Source of the DNA: Gilliamella sp. wkB108
GTDB taxonomy: Bacteria > Pseudomonadota > Gammaproteobacteria > Enterobacterales > Orbaceae
Direction: 5' to 3'
Assembly (NCBI RefSeq): GCF_001690195.1
Contig: NZ_LZGM01000093.1
Coordinates: 1 to 53,753, forward strand
Length of the DNA: 53,753 nt
The position numbers and the translations under genes were made by a program. The notes below the pieces were generated by a model. The model was given only the letters and a program-made list of their open reading frames with translations. It did not search any database and was not told the DNA's origin. Below are positions 37,930-48,414 of this stretch, piece after piece (positions within the stretch are counted from its first letter, which is position 1; each line of letters starts with the position of its first letter).

Positions 37930-38622
37930 TTATACTTGTCCGTAATAGGCATCTTTACCATGTTTGCGAAAATAGTGTTTATCTAATAATTCAGATTGAA
38001 TTTTAATGCCTACATTAAGATTACGGGTGGCTAATGCCATTGCTGCAACCTCTTCTAAGACAACGGCATTATGTACTGCATTATCAGCATTTTTTCCCCA
38101 AGCAAAAGGTCCATGTCCTGATACCAGTACACTTGGAATTGCCATAGCATCAATTGAACGTTTGTTAAACTCTTCAATAATCACCTTTCCGGTATTTCGT
38201 TCATAATGTGTTGCTATTTCTTCAGGAGTTAACGTTCGCGTGCAAGGGATATCACCATAAAAATAATCAGCATGTGTGGTACCTAAAGCGGGAATATCCA
38301 ATCCTGCTTGAGACCAAATGGTAGCGTTACGCGAATGAGTGTGAATAACTCCACCAATTTGATCAAATGCTTTATAAAGTTCCAGATGTGTTTCGGTATC
38401 ACTTGAAGGATTAAGTCGACCTTCTACTTTTTTTCCATCAAGATCAACAATCACAATATCATCAACCGTGAGCTTATCATAAGCTACGCCAGAAGGTTTA
38501 ATTGCAATAACCCCTTTTTTTCTATCTATTTCAGATACATTCCCCCACGTAAACGTCACCAGTTGGTAATATGGCAGTAATAAGTTTGCGGTTAATACGC
38601 GTTCTTTTAATGATGTATACAT
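37930..38622 (-). CDS. araD: L-ribulose-5-phosphate 4-epimerase
   Basis: Final step of arabinose breakdown: L-ribulose-5-P to D-xylulose-5-P. Class II aldolase-like fold with zinc ligands in GGVIHTHS and a third His in [21 protein letters not shown] and [15 protein letters not shown] are AraD/UlaF/SgbE signatures. The start at 38622 (MYTSLKERV) gives 230 aa, with AGGA about 9 nt upstream; ATG 38631 is possible. AraD rather than UlaF/SgbE by operon. Last gene of araBAED. Confidence 0.95.
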   Translation of the reverse strand: MYTSLKERVLTANLLLPYYQLVTFTWGNVSEIDRKKGVIAIKPSGVAYDKLTVDDIVIVDLDGKKVEGRLNPSSDTETHLELYKAFDQIGGVIHTHSRNATIWSQAGLDIPALGTTHADYFYGDIPCTRTLTPEEIATHYERNTGKVIIEEFNKRSIDAMAIPSVLVSGHGPFAWGKNADNAVHNAVVLEEVAAMALATRNLNVGIKIQSELLDKHYFRKHGKDAYYGQV

Positions 38623-38659
38623 GCAAAGCATCCTATTTAGTAATCCAAATCAATCAGAT

Positions 38660-38701
38660 GATAAGAAAGGACGTGTTAATATCAATTGCCCTTTCTTTAT
38701 C
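38660..38701 (-). other. Intercistronic hairpin between araE and araD
   Basis: GATAAGAAAGG pairs with CCTTTCTTTATC (one bulge) across an 18-nt loop in the 80-nt gap. It could be an mRNA-processing or partial-attenuation element; no T run follows on the minus strand. Confidence 0.4.
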
Positions 38702-38710
38702 ATCTTTCCT

Positions 38711-40132
38711 TTACTGATCGCTACCGATATGTCGTAGTTTTTTACCTAACATCAGATTTTTTTCGATATGTTCTAGTGAAATATTTTTTGTTTCAGGAAC
38801 AAATAGAATCACAATGAAAATGAATAAAATATTCAAGCCGGTATATAACCAAAATGTTTGAGCAACACCGATGTGATTTAATAATGTGAGGAAAGTTGCT
38901 CCAATAATCATATTCGATATCCAGTTGGTTGCGGTTGAACAAGTCACACCAAAATCACGGCTTTTAAGTGGTTGAATTTCAGAACACAAGATCCATACAA
39001 CTGGAGCTGCACTCATTGCATAACCACCAATACACATAATTGCCATACCTACTGCTGCATAAGATGTTACTGATGAGGTATTACCATTTTCAATAAGAAG
39101 TAAACAAATACCCAAAATCATTGTACCTAATGCCATAATGCCGAATCCTACTTTTAGGATTGGTTTTCTTCCCAATTTGTCAACAGTGAAGATCGCAATA
39201 AATGTAGCTAAAACAAAGGTAAGTCCAACAATTATTGTTGCTATCATTTGTTGTTCAGTTGTTGCAAATCCAGCAAGGCTAAAAATTTTAGGTGCGTAGT
39301 ACATAATGATGTTCATACCAGTAAACTGTTGCATCGCTTGTAATGCCATACCAAGATAAACTGTACGACGTACATTTTTATTGACCTTAAATAGTGTCCA
39401 CCCTTCTTGCTTTTGTTTTAAACTCTCTTTGATATCATTAAATTCTTGTTTGACTTTCTCTGGATCATTTCGTATCAAATTTAAAACCTGTTCGCTTTCA
39501 TTCAATCGACCTTTAGAGGCGAGCCATCTTGGACTATTAGGCAAAAAGATAACAACAATAAATAAGATAATAGCTGGTACTGAGATGACACCAAGCATCA
39601 TTCGCCAATTACCGGTAAAACTAAAATAAGTATCAGATAAAAATGCCAATAAAATACCAATTGTTACTAATAATTGATACGCAGCTATCATTTTTCCTCT
39701 AATGTTTTCTGGTGCCATTTCAGAAAGATACAATGGCGCGGTATAAGAAGCGATCCCAACAGAAAATCCTAAAATAAGTCGCCAAACAAGTAGCACTTCT
39801 ACATTCGGCGCTAAGGCAGATCCAAAGCAACTTACAATAAAAAATAATGCACCTGCTAATAAACTATATTTTCTCCCTAAATAAAATGATAACCAACCAT
39901 TTGATAAAGCACCTAAAGCAGCACCTAACATCATGGAACTTACTACCCATTCTTGAAGTTGAGTGGTGAGTTCAAATTGGATAGTGATAAAAGGTAAAGC
40001 TCCTGCAATTACACCAATATCCAAACCAAACAGTAATCCGGCCATGGCAGCCGAAAAACCGATTAAGAATGTCATTTTTTGGGCTGTTCCATTTGTCGTT
40101 TTATTCATCGTAGTAGGCGTATCCATATCCAT
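38711..40132 (-). CDS. araE: Arabinose-proton symporter AraE (sugar porter MFS)
   Basis: 12-TM sugar:H+ symporter. [44 protein letters not shown] (PESPR-type motif), [18 protein letters not shown] and the ending [13 protein letters not shown] are close to E. coli AraE. 473 aa (E. coli 472). AAGGAG 7 nt before ATG. In E. coli araE stands alone; here it is inside the ara cluster between araA and araD (gaps 77 and about 88 nt), tying uptake to catabolism. Confidence 0.95.
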   Translation of the reverse strand: MDMDTPTTMNKTTNGTAQKMTFLIGFSAAMAGLLFGLDIGVIAGALPFITIQFELTTQLQEWVVSSMMLGAALGALSNGWLSFYLGRKYSLLAGALFFIVSCFGSALAPNVEVLLVWRLILGFSVGIASYTAPLYLSEMAPENIRGKMIAAYQLLVTIGILLAFLSDTYFSFTGNWRMMLGVISVPAIILFIVVIFLPNSPRWLASKGRLNESEQVLNLIRNDPEKVKQEFNDIKESLKQKQEGWTLFKVNKNVRRTVYLGMALQAMQQFTGMNIIMYYAPKIFSLAGFATTEQQMIATIIVGLTFVLATFIAIFTVDKLGRKPILKVGFGIMALGTMILGICLLLIENGNTSSVTSYAAVGMAIMCIGGYAMSAAPVVWILCSEIQPLKSRDFGVTCSTATNWISNMIIGATFLTLLNHIGVAQTFWLYTGLNILFIFIVILFVPETKNISLEHIEKNLMLGKKLRHIGSDQ

Positions 40133-40209
40133 CTATTTACTCCTTTTATTATGTATGGTTGAGAACAATTGGAGACAATATCTCCAATTATCTAATTAAA
40201 ATAATGTCG

Positions 40210-41718
40210 TTAAGCATAAGGATTACAATACGCAATCTCATTCCAGCGTAACTCATTTCTGAAGTCGCTGATTTTGGTATCTTCATCTATAACCAGTAAT
40301 TCAATATTGTGAAGCTGTGCATAGAGTCTAAAATAATCCATTGAAAGAGCTTGAGTATAAACAGAGTGATGAGCCGCTCCAGCTAAGATCCATGCTTCAG
40401 CAGAAACATCCAACGACGGTTTTGCTTTCCAAACAGCACAAGCAACCGGTAATTTAGGTAGTGGATGAGGTTGTTTGATTGTTTCTAACTCATTTGCTAC
40501 CAATCTGAAACGATTGCCAATATCAATCAAACTCGCATTAATTGCATTACCCGGTTTGGAAGAAAAAATAAGACGAGCAGGATCAGCTTTATTACCAATA
40601 CCTAACGGTTGAATATCTAGTAATGGTTTTACGCCGTCATCGACAATACTTGGGCAGACCTCTAACATATGTGAACCAATAACAAGTTCATTGCCTTTGG
40701 TGAAATCATATGTGTAATCTTCCATAAATGCAGTACCACCCGGCAAGCCTTTTGCCATTACTTTCATTGTTCGAAGGAGTGCTGCTGTTTTCCAATCACC
40801 TTCACCAGCAAAACCATATCCTTTTGCCATTAATCGTTGAACGGCAAGTCCTGGTAATTGTGCCATACCATGTAGATCTTCAAACGTTGTTGTAAATCCT
40901 GAAAAACCACCTTGTTCAAGGAATCGTTGTATACCTAATTCAATTCTTGCCGCATCGATTAAATTTTGTCTTTTTTCTCCATTAATTTGAGCAACCGGAC
41001 TAATTTGATATAGTGTTTCATATTCATCAATCAACTGAGCCACATCGCCGTCATTAACAGAATTAATTACAGAGACTAAATCGCCAACCGCATGAGTATT
41101 TACTGCATAACCAAATTTAACTTGTGCTGAGACTTTATTCCCTTCTGTTACCGCAACTTCTCGCATGTTGTCGCCAAATCGAACCAGTTTCATGGTTTTT
41201 TCTGAATTAATCGCAACACAAACCCTCATCCATTTCGCAATTTTTTCATGTACTTCTTTATCTCGCCAATAACCGGTTACAACAGAATGAGGAAGACGCA
41301 TGCGTGAACCGATAAAACCAAATTCGCGACCACCATGTGCAGTTTGGTTCAGATTCATAAAATCCATGTCCATAGAATCCCAAGGAACAAGCTCATTAAA
41401 TTGCGTGTGAAGTTGTAGTAACGGTTTTTGTAAATGGGTCAATCCATTGATCCACATTTTTGCTGGAGAAAACGTATGCAACCATGTAATTAAACCAACA
41501 CATTTTTGAGAATAGTTAACTTCTTGGCATAATGTATAAATATCATCTGGTCTGGTTGCTAGGGGTTTAAGAACAATTTTAATCGGCAAATTTGCTTCTT
41601 TATTAAAATAGTCTGTGACAAATTGGATATTTTTTTTAATTTGTTCAAGTGCCTCTGGTCCGTAAAGATGTTGACTACCGGCAACAAACCAAATTTCAGC
41701 TTCTTCATAAACAAACAT
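40210..41718 (-). CDS. araA: L-arabinose isomerase
   Basis: L-arabinose to L-ribulose; Mn2+-dependent. [17 protein letters not shown] (N-term), [30 protein letters not shown] and [21 protein letters not shown] with the metal-binding E and H residues are classic AraA. The start at 41718 is fixed by AAGGAG 6 nt upstream and gives 502 aa (E. coli 500); the frame opens five codons earlier. 41 nt after araB. Confidence 0.98.
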   Translation of the reverse strand: MFVYEEAEIWFVAGSQHLYGPEALEQIKKNIQFVTDYFNKEANLPIKIVLKPLATRPDDIYTLCQEVNYSQKCVGLITWLHTFSPAKMWINGLTHLQKPLLQLHTQFNELVPWDSMDMDFMNLNQTAHGGREFGFIGSRMRLPHSVVTGYWRDKEVHEKIAKWMRVCVAINSEKTMKLVRFGDNMREVAVTEGNKVSAQVKFGYAVNTHAVGDLVSVINSVNDGDVAQLIDEYETLYQISPVAQINGEKRQNLIDAARIELGIQRFLEQGGFSGFTTTFEDLHGMAQLPGLAVQRLMAKGYGFAGEGDWKTAALLRTMKVMAKGLPGGTAFMEDYTYDFTKGNELVIGSHMLEVCPSIVDDGVKPLLDIQPLGIGNKADPARLIFSSKPGNAINASLIDIGNRFRLVANELETIKQPHPLPKLPVACAVWKAKPSLDVSAEAWILAGAAHHSVYTQALSMDYFRLYAQLHNIELLVIDEDTKISDFRNELRWNEIAYCNPYA

Positions 41719-41759
41719 AGTGATCTCCTTCAAGATTTTTCATAAATTGGATATAACAA

Positions 41760-43421
41760 CTAAACGTAATAGTTAGGTTCGCAAGATGCTGACCAGACTA
41801 AATATTTTTCATACAGTTCTTGATATTTTTCTACTCGCTCAGCATTTGGAATAAATGAGGTTTCGATCTTACTAGCCATCACTTTTTGTGCGGCCGGAAT
41901 ATCCGAGTAAAGATTGGCAGAAACAGCTGCAAATATCGCTGCGCCCAATGCACAACACTGTTCAGAATTGACAACTTTTAATGGACGATTCATGACATCT
42001 GCACATGCTTGCATGATGACCGGCGATTTTTTCGCGATCCCACCTAATGCCACAATGTTATTGACGGGAACATCCTGTTCAATAAAACACTCCATAATGG
42101 CTCTTGCTCCAAATGCTGTAGCTAAAATCAAACCACCAAATAGAGTTAATGCATCGGTTGAAATGGTTAAGTTAGTGATAACACCTTTGATTCGTTGATT
42201 CGCAAATGGCGTTCGGCGTCCATTAAACCAATCAAGTATGACGGGGATATTGTCTAAATTCGGATTTTCAGACCACTGCACCGCAAGATCATGCAATAGC
42301 TTATGTTTTAATTGTTCAACGTTAGATTGCAACTCAGGCGATTGTTTAACAAGTTGCTCTAGTGGCCAACATAAGAGTTTTTGATACCATGCGTAAATAT
42401 CACCAAAAGCCGATTGCCCTGCTTCAAGTCCGATATAATTAGGCATCACACTACCATCAACTTGCCCACAAATCCCCTTAACAGAACGATTTTGAATGAC
42501 TTCTTGTTCCGCTAATAAAATATCGCATGTCGATGTACCTATCACTTTCACTAAGGTATAAGGCTCAGCTCCAGCACCAACAGCACCCATGTGGCAGTCA
42601 AATGCACCGCCAGCAATCACAACCGATGCAGGTAGACCTAATTTTTCAGCCCATTGTGGTGTAATAATCCCTACTTTATTATCTGCAGTATAAGTTTCTT
42701 TAAATAGTGGATATGGCAATGCTTCAACTAATGACCTATCGAGTTTTTCAAAAAACTCATAAGGTGGTAATCCCTCCCACTCTTCGCTCCAAAGACATTT
42801 ATGTCCAGCTGCACATCGTCCACGTTTTATTTTATCCGGTGCTGTTGTGCCTGAGAGTAAAGCCGGTATCCAATCACACAGTTCGATCCATGATGCAGAT
42901 GCTTGTTTTACTGCGTTGTCTTGGCGGAAAATATGCATGATTTTCGCCCAAAACCATTCTGAAGAATACACGCCACCACAATACTCTAAGTATTTTGAAT
43001 AAGGTCGAATTGAACATAAGCGATTGATTTCTTCTGCTTCATCCACTGATGTGTGATCTTTCCATAAAATAAACATCGCATTAGGATTATCCATAAACTC
43101 TGGTTTTAGGGCTAGAACATCACCATTTTCATCAATTGGTGCAGGTGTAGATCCGGTTGAATCAACACCGATAGCCACGACATTTTTAGCATAAGAATTC
43201 AATTGTTTGACAACAGATTGAATGGATTGGGTCATTGCCTCGATATAATCAAGTGGATGATGTCTAAATTGATTCTTTTTAGGATCACAAAACTGCCCTT
43301 TTGACCAGCGTGAATAATAGACAACTTCAGTCGCTAATTCCTGACCATTTTGACAATCAACTGCTAATGCCCTGACAGAATCGCTACCAAAATCTAATCC
43401 AATCGTTATTTTTTCATTCAT
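41760..43421 (-). CDS. araB: L-ribulokinase
   Basis: Phosphorylates L-ribulose with ATP. FGGY kinase: N-terminal phosphate-binding [26 protein letters not shown] segment, [20 protein letters not shown], and [15 protein letters not shown] near the C-terminus. Start at ATG 43421 (MNEKITIG) with GAGGTG about 7 nt upstream; 553 aa (E. coli 566). First gene of araB-araA-araE-araD, divergent from araC over 206 bp. Confidence 0.97.
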   Translation of the reverse strand: MNEKITIGLDFGSDSVRALAVDCQNGQELATEVVYYSRWSKGQFCDPKKNQFRHHPLDYIEAMTQSIQSVVKQLNSYAKNVVAIGVDSTGSTPAPIDENGDVLALKPEFMDNPNAMFILWKDHTSVDEAEEINRLCSIRPYSKYLEYCGGVYSSEWFWAKIMHIFRQDNAVKQASASWIELCDWIPALLSGTTAPDKIKRGRCAAGHKCLWSEEWEGLPPYEFFEKLDRSLVEALPYPLFKETYTADNKVGIITPQWAEKLGLPASVVIAGGAFDCHMGAVGAGAEPYTLVKVIGTSTCDILLAEQEVIQNRSVKGICGQVDGSVMPNYIGLEAGQSAFGDIYAWYQKLLCWPLEQLVKQSPELQSNVEQLKHKLLHDLAVQWSENPNLDNIPVILDWFNGRRTPFANQRIKGVITNLTISTDALTLFGGLILATAFGARAIMECFIEQDVPVNNIVALGGIAKKSPVIMQACADVMNRPLKVVNSEQCCALGAAIFAAVSANLYSDIPAAQKVMASKIETSFIPNAERVEKYQELYEKYLVWSASCEPNYYV

Positions 43422-43627
43422 TAAATAGCACCTCAAAGACTTATTAAATTGAACTTTAACGGCAGGATAATTAATTTCACTTGAAACAAGTAGGTTCTTT
43501 GTTGCTATTAATATAGACGATTCTGTCTAGGTCATTTATTTTGTGATAAAGATCTCACAATTAGGGCTACTCAAAAAAATTTTTTATGTAAAAATAAAAA
43601 AAATCTCAAAAAATTAGAAGATAACAG
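43422..43627. promoter_or_regulatory. araB/araC divergent control region
   Basis: 206 bp between araB and araC, expected by analogy to bind AraC and CRP. A CRP-like TGTGA...TCACA pair lies at 43542-43559 but with 8 rather than 6 bp between halves. A TAGC-N7-type AraC half-site cannot be assigned with confidence. Confidence 0.5.
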
Positions 43628-44554
43628 ATGAATAATGTTCAACAAAATGATCCTTTACTACCGGGCTATTCATTTAATGTCCATCTTGTATCTGGATTAA
43701 CACCCATTGAGAAATCAGGTAAATTTGATTTTTTTATTGATCGTCCGAAAGGATTAAACGGCTATATTATTAATCTCACCTATGCCGGACAAGGTACTAT
43801 TTACCGTAATGATGAGTCGTTTAATTGTTATCCGGGCGATTTTGTTCTTTTTCCACCCAAAGAACCGCACCTTTATGGACGCAAAGAAGATGAAAGTAAT
43901 TGGTTTCATTTTTGGATCTATTTCAGACCAAAATCTACCTGGAAATATTTATTATCTTGGGAAAACCGGATTGAAAAAACCGGCTTTTATCGTCCCAACA
44001 CCAAAGTAAAAGAGGAGTTAGAACAACTGTTTATCAAAATCGTAGAGGTGGGACAATCGACTACTATCTATTCTGAAAACTTAGCCATGAGTATGTTAGA
44101 GCAATTTTTAATTCGTCGTGCGCAAGAAACCTCTAATACTCATCCTCCCAATATTGATACGCGGGTGTTACAAGTTTGTAATTATTTGATTGATACACTA
44201 GATGAACACGAGTTTATGTTAGATACTGTTGCGCAGAAAGTCTGCTTATCAACATCGAGAATTGCACATATTTTTAAAGATCAAATGGGGATGTCGATCG
44301 GTGAGTGGCGACAAGAACAGCGGGTTAGTCGAGCAAAGATTTTATTACAAACAACAAATATGAGCATTGCCGATATTGGGCGTTCGATAGGATTTGAAGA
44401 TCAACTCTATTTTTCTCGTATTTTCAAAAAAAGGATTGGATTAAGTCCGCAAAAATATCGTTATAGTACGCAAGAACAACATGAAAGGAAGATTCAAAAT
44501 GTGAATTCACTCTACTTTTTTGATAAACAAAATAATACTAATAGTTTAACTTAA
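43628..44554 (+). CDS. araC: Arabinose operon regulator AraC
   Basis: Ligand-responsive activator/repressor of the ara genes. N-terminal arm and cupin: NDPLLPGYSFNVHLVSGLTP, DFFIDRPKGLNGYIINLT, FPPKEPHLYGR (about 1-170); C-terminal AraC/XylS double HTH (VAQKVCLSTSRIAHIFKDQM and SIADIGRSIGFEDQLYFSRI, about 195-290). Strong identity to E. coli AraC, including the arabinose-pocket strands. 308 aa, with a C-terminal tail about 20 residues longer than E. coli. Confidence 0.97.
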   Translation: MNNVQQNDPLLPGYSFNVHLVSGLTPIEKSGKFDFFIDRPKGLNGYIINLTYAGQGTIYRNDESFNCYPGDFVLFPPKEPHLYGRKEDESNWFHFWIYFRPKSTWKYLLSWENRIEKTGFYRPNTKVKEELEQLFIKIVEVGQSTTIYSENLAMSMLEQFLIRRAQETSNTHPPNIDTRVLQVCNYLIDTLDEHEFMLDTVAQKVCLSTSRIAHIFKDQMGMSIGEWRQEQRVSRAKILLQTTNMSIADIGRSIGFEDQLYFSRIFKKRIGLSPQKYRYSTQEQHERKIQNVNSLYFFDKQNNTNSLT

Positions 44555-44710
44555 TACCTAACCACACTGTTTTTTGTGCTACATCGAACGTGTTTTGGTA
44601 AAAGCGTTAAATTAGGTCAAATTGGGTAATAGTAGCTGTAATTCTCACTGCAGGATGTGTTTGTGACCAATATTACCCTATTATGTTTTTGCTATGATAT
44701 TAACGTGTGG

Positions 44711-45475
44711 TTATTCGAGTAAATTAGATATTTTTCTGGCTGTATTTAATAACTCCTGCAAGTAAATATTTTTGTTATTTTCACTAAAATTAGAAGCTAA
44801 ACCAGTTACGCCGATAGCACAAATTAATTCATTGTTATAATTGAAAATAGGAACAGCTAAACATCGAAGTTCATTGAGATCTTCGCCATTATCATAAGCC
44901 CATTGCTGTTGTTTTACTTTGGCTAATTCTTCTTTTAAATCTTCTTTATTGGTAATGGTATTCTCTGTTTTCTTTATAAATTCAATATTCTCTATTATCT
45001 TGTTCATAATATCTTCGGGTTGCCAAGCTAATAAAATTTTACCTAATGCAGTATTATAAAAATTTAGGCGTTTACCTTCCCATGAACAAGAAATTGTGGC
45101 TCGATTAATTTCAGGCGATTCTATTTTTGTTAAATAAAAAGCTTCATTATTTTCTAATATCGCTTGTTGTACAGTCATTTGCGTTTTTTTGGCCAATTCA
45201 ACAAGGAAAGGTTTTGTTTCAGTTCTGATATCAAAACTTCCAGCAGCAAGTCCACCTAATTCAAGTAATTTAACGCCTAGTACATATTTGCCGTCAATGC
45301 GTTTTCTTATTAAATTTTCCTGCGATAAGATTTCTAATAATGTATATACAGTTGTCTTAGGTATATTAGATAAGTTAATAATTTCAGAAGGATTTAATTC
45401 CCGCTTTTTACCGATCAAATCCATAATCATTATTAATCTAGTTGCTGTCGGTGATTTGCTCATATTCGATTGCAT
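44711..45475 (-). CDS. IclR-family transcriptional regulator
   Basis: 254 aa. Winged HTH at about 8-70 (PSEIINLSNIPKTTVYTLLE), then the IclR effector domain with NTALGKILLAW, RCLAVPIFNYNNELICAIGV. IclR proteins, such as KdgR, often sense sugar acids. GAGG 4 nt before this ATG supports the start (ATG 45463 lacks a site). Divergent from an MFS-lyase pair across 277 bp that hold two matching palindromes, so it probably controls both directions. Confidence 0.9.
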   Translation of the reverse strand: MQSNMSKSPTATRLIMIMDLIGKKRELNPSEIINLSNIPKTTVYTLLEILSQENLIRKRIDGKYVLGVKLLELGGLAAGSFDIRTETKPFLVELAKKTQMTVQQAILENNEAFYLTKIESPEINRATISCSWEGKRLNFYNTALGKILLAWQPEDIMNKIIENIEFIKKTENTITNKEDLKEELAKVKQQQWAYDNGEDLNELRCLAVPIFNYNNELICAIGVTGLASNFSENNKNIYLQELLNTARKISNLLE

Positions 45476-45568
45476 AAGTCCTCTTCTTTTTTTTATATAG
45501 ATATCTACCGAAACTTTAATTTACGTAATGCTAACAAATTTATTTATATAAGAGTAGTCATTATAAAT

Positions 45569-45594
45569 ATTTTAATTCCCAAATACAGGAATTA
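45569..45594. promoter_or_regulatory. Palindromic operator 1 of the IclR-MFS region
   Basis: TTTAATTCC-N8-GGAATTAAA, perfect arms. Lies about 95 bp upstream of the IclR start; likely autoregulatory site. Confidence 0.7.
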
Positions 45595-45600
45595 AATTCA

Positions 45601-45614
45601 ATATTCAGGAATAT
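45601..45614. promoter_or_regulatory. Short palindrome beside operator 1
   Basis: ATATTC-AG-GAATAT, perfect 6-bp arms, 7 bp from operator 1. May extend the regulator-binding region. Confidence 0.4.
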
Positions 45615-45693
45615 TGTGATTTAGTTCACGTTTTATAAAGTAATTCATAGAATAAAAAAATAAAAAAGTTAAGATTAAATTCTGTATTAGGGA

Positions 45694-45719
45694 TTTAATT
45701 CCCGTACACAGGAAATAAA
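45694..45719. promoter_or_regulatory. Palindromic operator 2 of the IclR-MFS region
   Basis: TTTAATTCC-N8-GGAAATAAA, same spacing as operator 1, with one arm mismatch and the shared ACA before GGAA. It ends 33 bp before the MFS start, so binding would block the promoter. A weaker relative (AAATTC-N8-GGATTT) overlaps its left side. Confidence 0.7.
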
Positions 45720-45752
45720 ACAATCGGAAAAATATTTATAAGGTAAGTTAAC

Positions 45753-47024
45753 ATGAATATATCTATAAAAAATCAAGTTAATGAGAATAAATTATTGTTA
45801 GCTAATTTAGCATTATTATTAATTCTAGGTGGGGTCCTATTTTTCTTCTCATTTGACCGTCAAATCGTCTCAATATTGAAAACGACACTCATGCAAGAAT
45901 TAGGCGTGAGTAATCAAAATTATTCAATTCTTATCACTGCATTTATGGTTCCATATACATTTATGTACTTTGTAAGTGGTATTATTGTAGATAAATATGG
46001 CAGTCGTTATGTTCTTACAGCTTCTGTTATATTTATGAGTATTGCAACTTTAACTACTGGTCTATCACATTCAATGACAGGTCTGGTAATTGGTCGTATT
46101 ATTCTCGGTTTAGCAGAGTCATGTATTGTTCCAGCATTAACATTAGCTATTTTCACATGGTTTAAGCCTCATCAAAGGGCTTCGGCATATCAAACAACTA
46201 ATTTGATTCAATCATTTGGTCTTATATTAGCTCCGCCATTTGTTGCATGGATGACGGTAATGGCATCTTGGCGTATAGCCTTCTTTGTTCCTGCCATCAT
46301 TGGTTGTTTTATTGCCTTACTTTGGTTTATAAAAAGTAAAAAAGCGCCTAATGATGTTAATGAATCTGACGATAACAATAATCAACTTGTAGAAGAACAA
46401 CATTCTGTTCTGGAACGTTATAAAGCGGTTTTAACTTCAAAACCTATTTGGGTTCTCATTATAGCAAGATTATTGACTGATCCATTTTGGTTCTTTTATC
46501 AATATTGGCAAGTTGGCTTTATGCAAGAGAGTTTAGGGTTAAGTTTACCTGAAGTTGGTAAGTTATTATGGTTCCCGCCTTTGATTGCGGTGATCGGCGT
46601 TTTTATTATGTGTTACTTCTCTGATAAACTTGTATCAAAAGGATTAGATGCCACTAAAGCTAGATTGGTCATAATTTGTAGTTGTACCGTTCTATCAGTA
46701 TTTACATTTATTCTCCCTTCGGTAAGTAATCCGTATATTGCTGTGGCCATTATGACTTCAATCAATTTTATGTGTTCAACATGGCTAACTATGGCAAGCA
46801 TTATGATGGGAGGCATCGCTCATAAATATGTGATAGCAACGGCTATCGGTTTGATGAGTGCGCTCGGAGGCGTATCTTCAATTATTTTCAATGGTTTTGT
46901 CGGCTCAATTATTGATTCTTTTGGCTATTCAGTCCCTATTTATTTTGGTGCTGCATTACATCCAATTGGCGCAATTGTTCTAGCCTGTTTCTTCTTCCGT
47001 AAGAAAAATTATACCCTAAATTAG
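45753..47024 (+). CDS. MFS transporter, ACS-type (organic/sugar-acid:H+ symporter-like)
   Basis: 423 aa, 12 TMs. FSFDRQIVSILKT in TM1, the loop-2 motif GIIVDKYGSRYVLT and RIILGLAESCIVPALTLAIF in TM4-5 resemble anion:cation symporters (ExuT, galactonate and tartrate carriers), whose substrates are sugar acids. 15 nt upstream of the BNR gene and certainly co-transcribed. Substrate is inferred as a uronic-acid sugar or disaccharide. Confidence 0.85.
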   Translation: MNISIKNQVNENKLLLANLALLLILGGVLFFFSFDRQIVSILKTTLMQELGVSNQNYSILITAFMVPYTFMYFVSGIIVDKYGSRYVLTASVIFMSIATLTTGLSHSMTGLVIGRIILGLAESCIVPALTLAIFTWFKPHQRASAYQTTNLIQSFGLILAPPFVAWMTVMASWRIAFFVPAIIGCFIALLWFIKSKKAPNDVNESDDNNNQLVEEQHSVLERYKAVLTSKPIWVLIIARLLTDPFWFFYQYWQVGFMQESLGLSLPEVGKLLWFPPLIAVIGVFIMCYFSDKLVSKGLDATKARLVIICSCTVLSVFTFILPSVSNPYIAVAIMTSINFMCSTWLTMASIMMGGIAHKYVIATAIGLMSALGGVSSIIFNGFVGSIIDSFGYSVPIYFGAALHPIGAIVLACFFFRKKNYTLN

Positions 47025-47039
47025 TATTAAGGATAAAAA

Positions 47040-48329
47040 ATGACTTCAACTAAAATAAGCTCGATAGCAAAAGCATGTTCGGATCTCAATGTTTTAAATT
47101 GTCTCTTAACATATAAACAACATCAATTTGTTGTCTTTTACGATGAAAATCATCGAATCACGGTAGGATCAAGAAAATTAGATAGTGATAACTGGCATTT
47201 TGTTCAACCTAGTGGCTTTTTTATTCCTGAACGCAACCGATATTCTAATGTAACGGAATTTGATTCACATAACTATTTAACGATGGCAGTTGATAAAGAC
47301 GGCTATATTCATATTTCAGGAAATATGCACGTAGATCCACTTATTTACTATCGTTCTGAATATCCATTAGATATTGACTCATTATGTGCTGTGCGACATA
47401 TGACCAATGAGCGCGAAAATAGGGTGACTTATCCTTTATTTTTTAAAGATCATGCTGGTAATTTATTGTTTAGATACAGGGACGGTATGAGTGGCAATGG
47501 AGATGACTTATATAACATCTATGACTGTCAAACTAAAACTTGGTCTCGATTGTTAGATTCACCTCTCTTAAATGGTGAAGGAGAACGTAATGGTTATGCC
47601 CGATTACCTATCTCTGGTCCAGATGGTTACTGGCATATGCTCTGGATGTGGCGAGAAACACCAAATTGTGAAACGAACAATAATTTATCTTATGCAAAAA
47701 GTAAGGATCTTATCCATTGGGAAAAAGCAAATGGTGAACCAATAGCTTTACCAATTGATATTAAACGAGGCGACATCATTGATCCATCACCCGTAAAAGG
47801 CGGATTAATTAATATGTCACAAGAGTTAGGTTTTGATAATAAAGGTAGAGTTGTCATTACTTATCATCGTTATGATGAAAAAGGTAATTCACAAGCTTAT
47901 ATTGCACAATTCAAACATGATAGTTGGATAATAAAACAATTAAGTAATTGGAATTTTAGGTGGGATTTTAAAGGTCCGGGTTCTATTCCTGCTGATATAA
48001 TTATTTCTGCGGTAAAAGCTATTGATAACAATAGATTAGAAGTTGAATATCACAGCTCATGGTGTGAATCGGGGGTATGGGTCATTGATGAAGATTCATT
48101 AGAAGTCATTGAACAGAAAAAATATATTCCACAGTTATCTGAGGCTAACTATAAATCTAATCAGCCAATTCATGCAAATACGGTTGTTCATGTTATTCCT
48201 TCGATTAATGAAAGTTTGAAACCGATTAATAAATATTATCTAAGGTGGGAAACATTAGAAATATTTAGAGACGTTCCTCACGATGAACATGTAGAACCAA
48301 CCACACTGGAACTTATAGAGATTATTTAA
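47040..48329 (+). CDS. Cytoplasmic BNR_4 beta-propeller protein, putative polysaccharide lyase (PL24/25/42-like)
   Basis: 429 aa without signal peptide. Characteristic BNR_4 blocks: DKDGYIHISGNMH (H97), VTYPLFF then FRYRDGMSGNGDDLYN (about 129-159), GEGERNGYARLP (Y186), MLWMWRETPNCETNNNLSYA and DLIHWEKANGEPIALPI. In ulvan lyases (PL24/PL25) and the rhamnosyl-glucuronate lyase FoRham1 (PL42), the histidine after GNM/GxH and a tyrosine do beta-elimination beside a uronic acid. I infer a lyase acting inside the cell on an imported uronate-containing oligosaccharide. A sialidase-like hydrolase is less likely: no Asp-boxes seen. Confidence 0.75.
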   Translation: MTSTKISSIAKACSDLNVLNCLLTYKQHQFVVFYDENHRITVGSRKLDSDNWHFVQPSGFFIPERNRYSNVTEFDSHNYLTMAVDKDGYIHISGNMHVDPLIYYRSEYPLDIDSLCAVRHMTNERENRVTYPLFFKDHAGNLLFRYRDGMSGNGDDLYNIYDCQTKTWSRLLDSPLLNGEGERNGYARLPISGPDGYWHMLWMWRETPNCETNNNLSYAKSKDLIHWEKANGEPIALPIDIKRGDIIDPSPVKGGLINMSQELGFDNKGRVVITYHRYDEKGNSQAYIAQFKHDSWIIKQLSNWNFRWDFKGPGSIPADIIISAVKAIDNNRLEVEYHSSWCESGVWVIDEDSLEVIEQKKYIPQLSEANYKSNQPIHANTVVHVIPSINESLKPINKYYLRWETLEIFRDVPHDEHVEPTTLELIEII

Positions 48330-48392
48330 TTGTGAATAATCAAAGGATACTAAAATTGATCTTATCTTAAGTTTTGTTTTTTAATCATAACC

Positions 48393-48414
48393 GGTGACAG
48401 TCAATTCTGTCACC
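48393..48414 (+). terminator. Terminator after the BNR gene
   Basis: GGTGACAG-TCAATT-CTGTCACC, a perfect 8-bp GC-rich stem, about 65 nt after the stop. Confidence 0.75.

Noticed and set aside
44624-44678. Inverted repeat GGGTAATA / TATTACCC between araC and the IclR gene
   Set aside because: The loop is about 40 nt and no T run follows; too weak to call a terminator.
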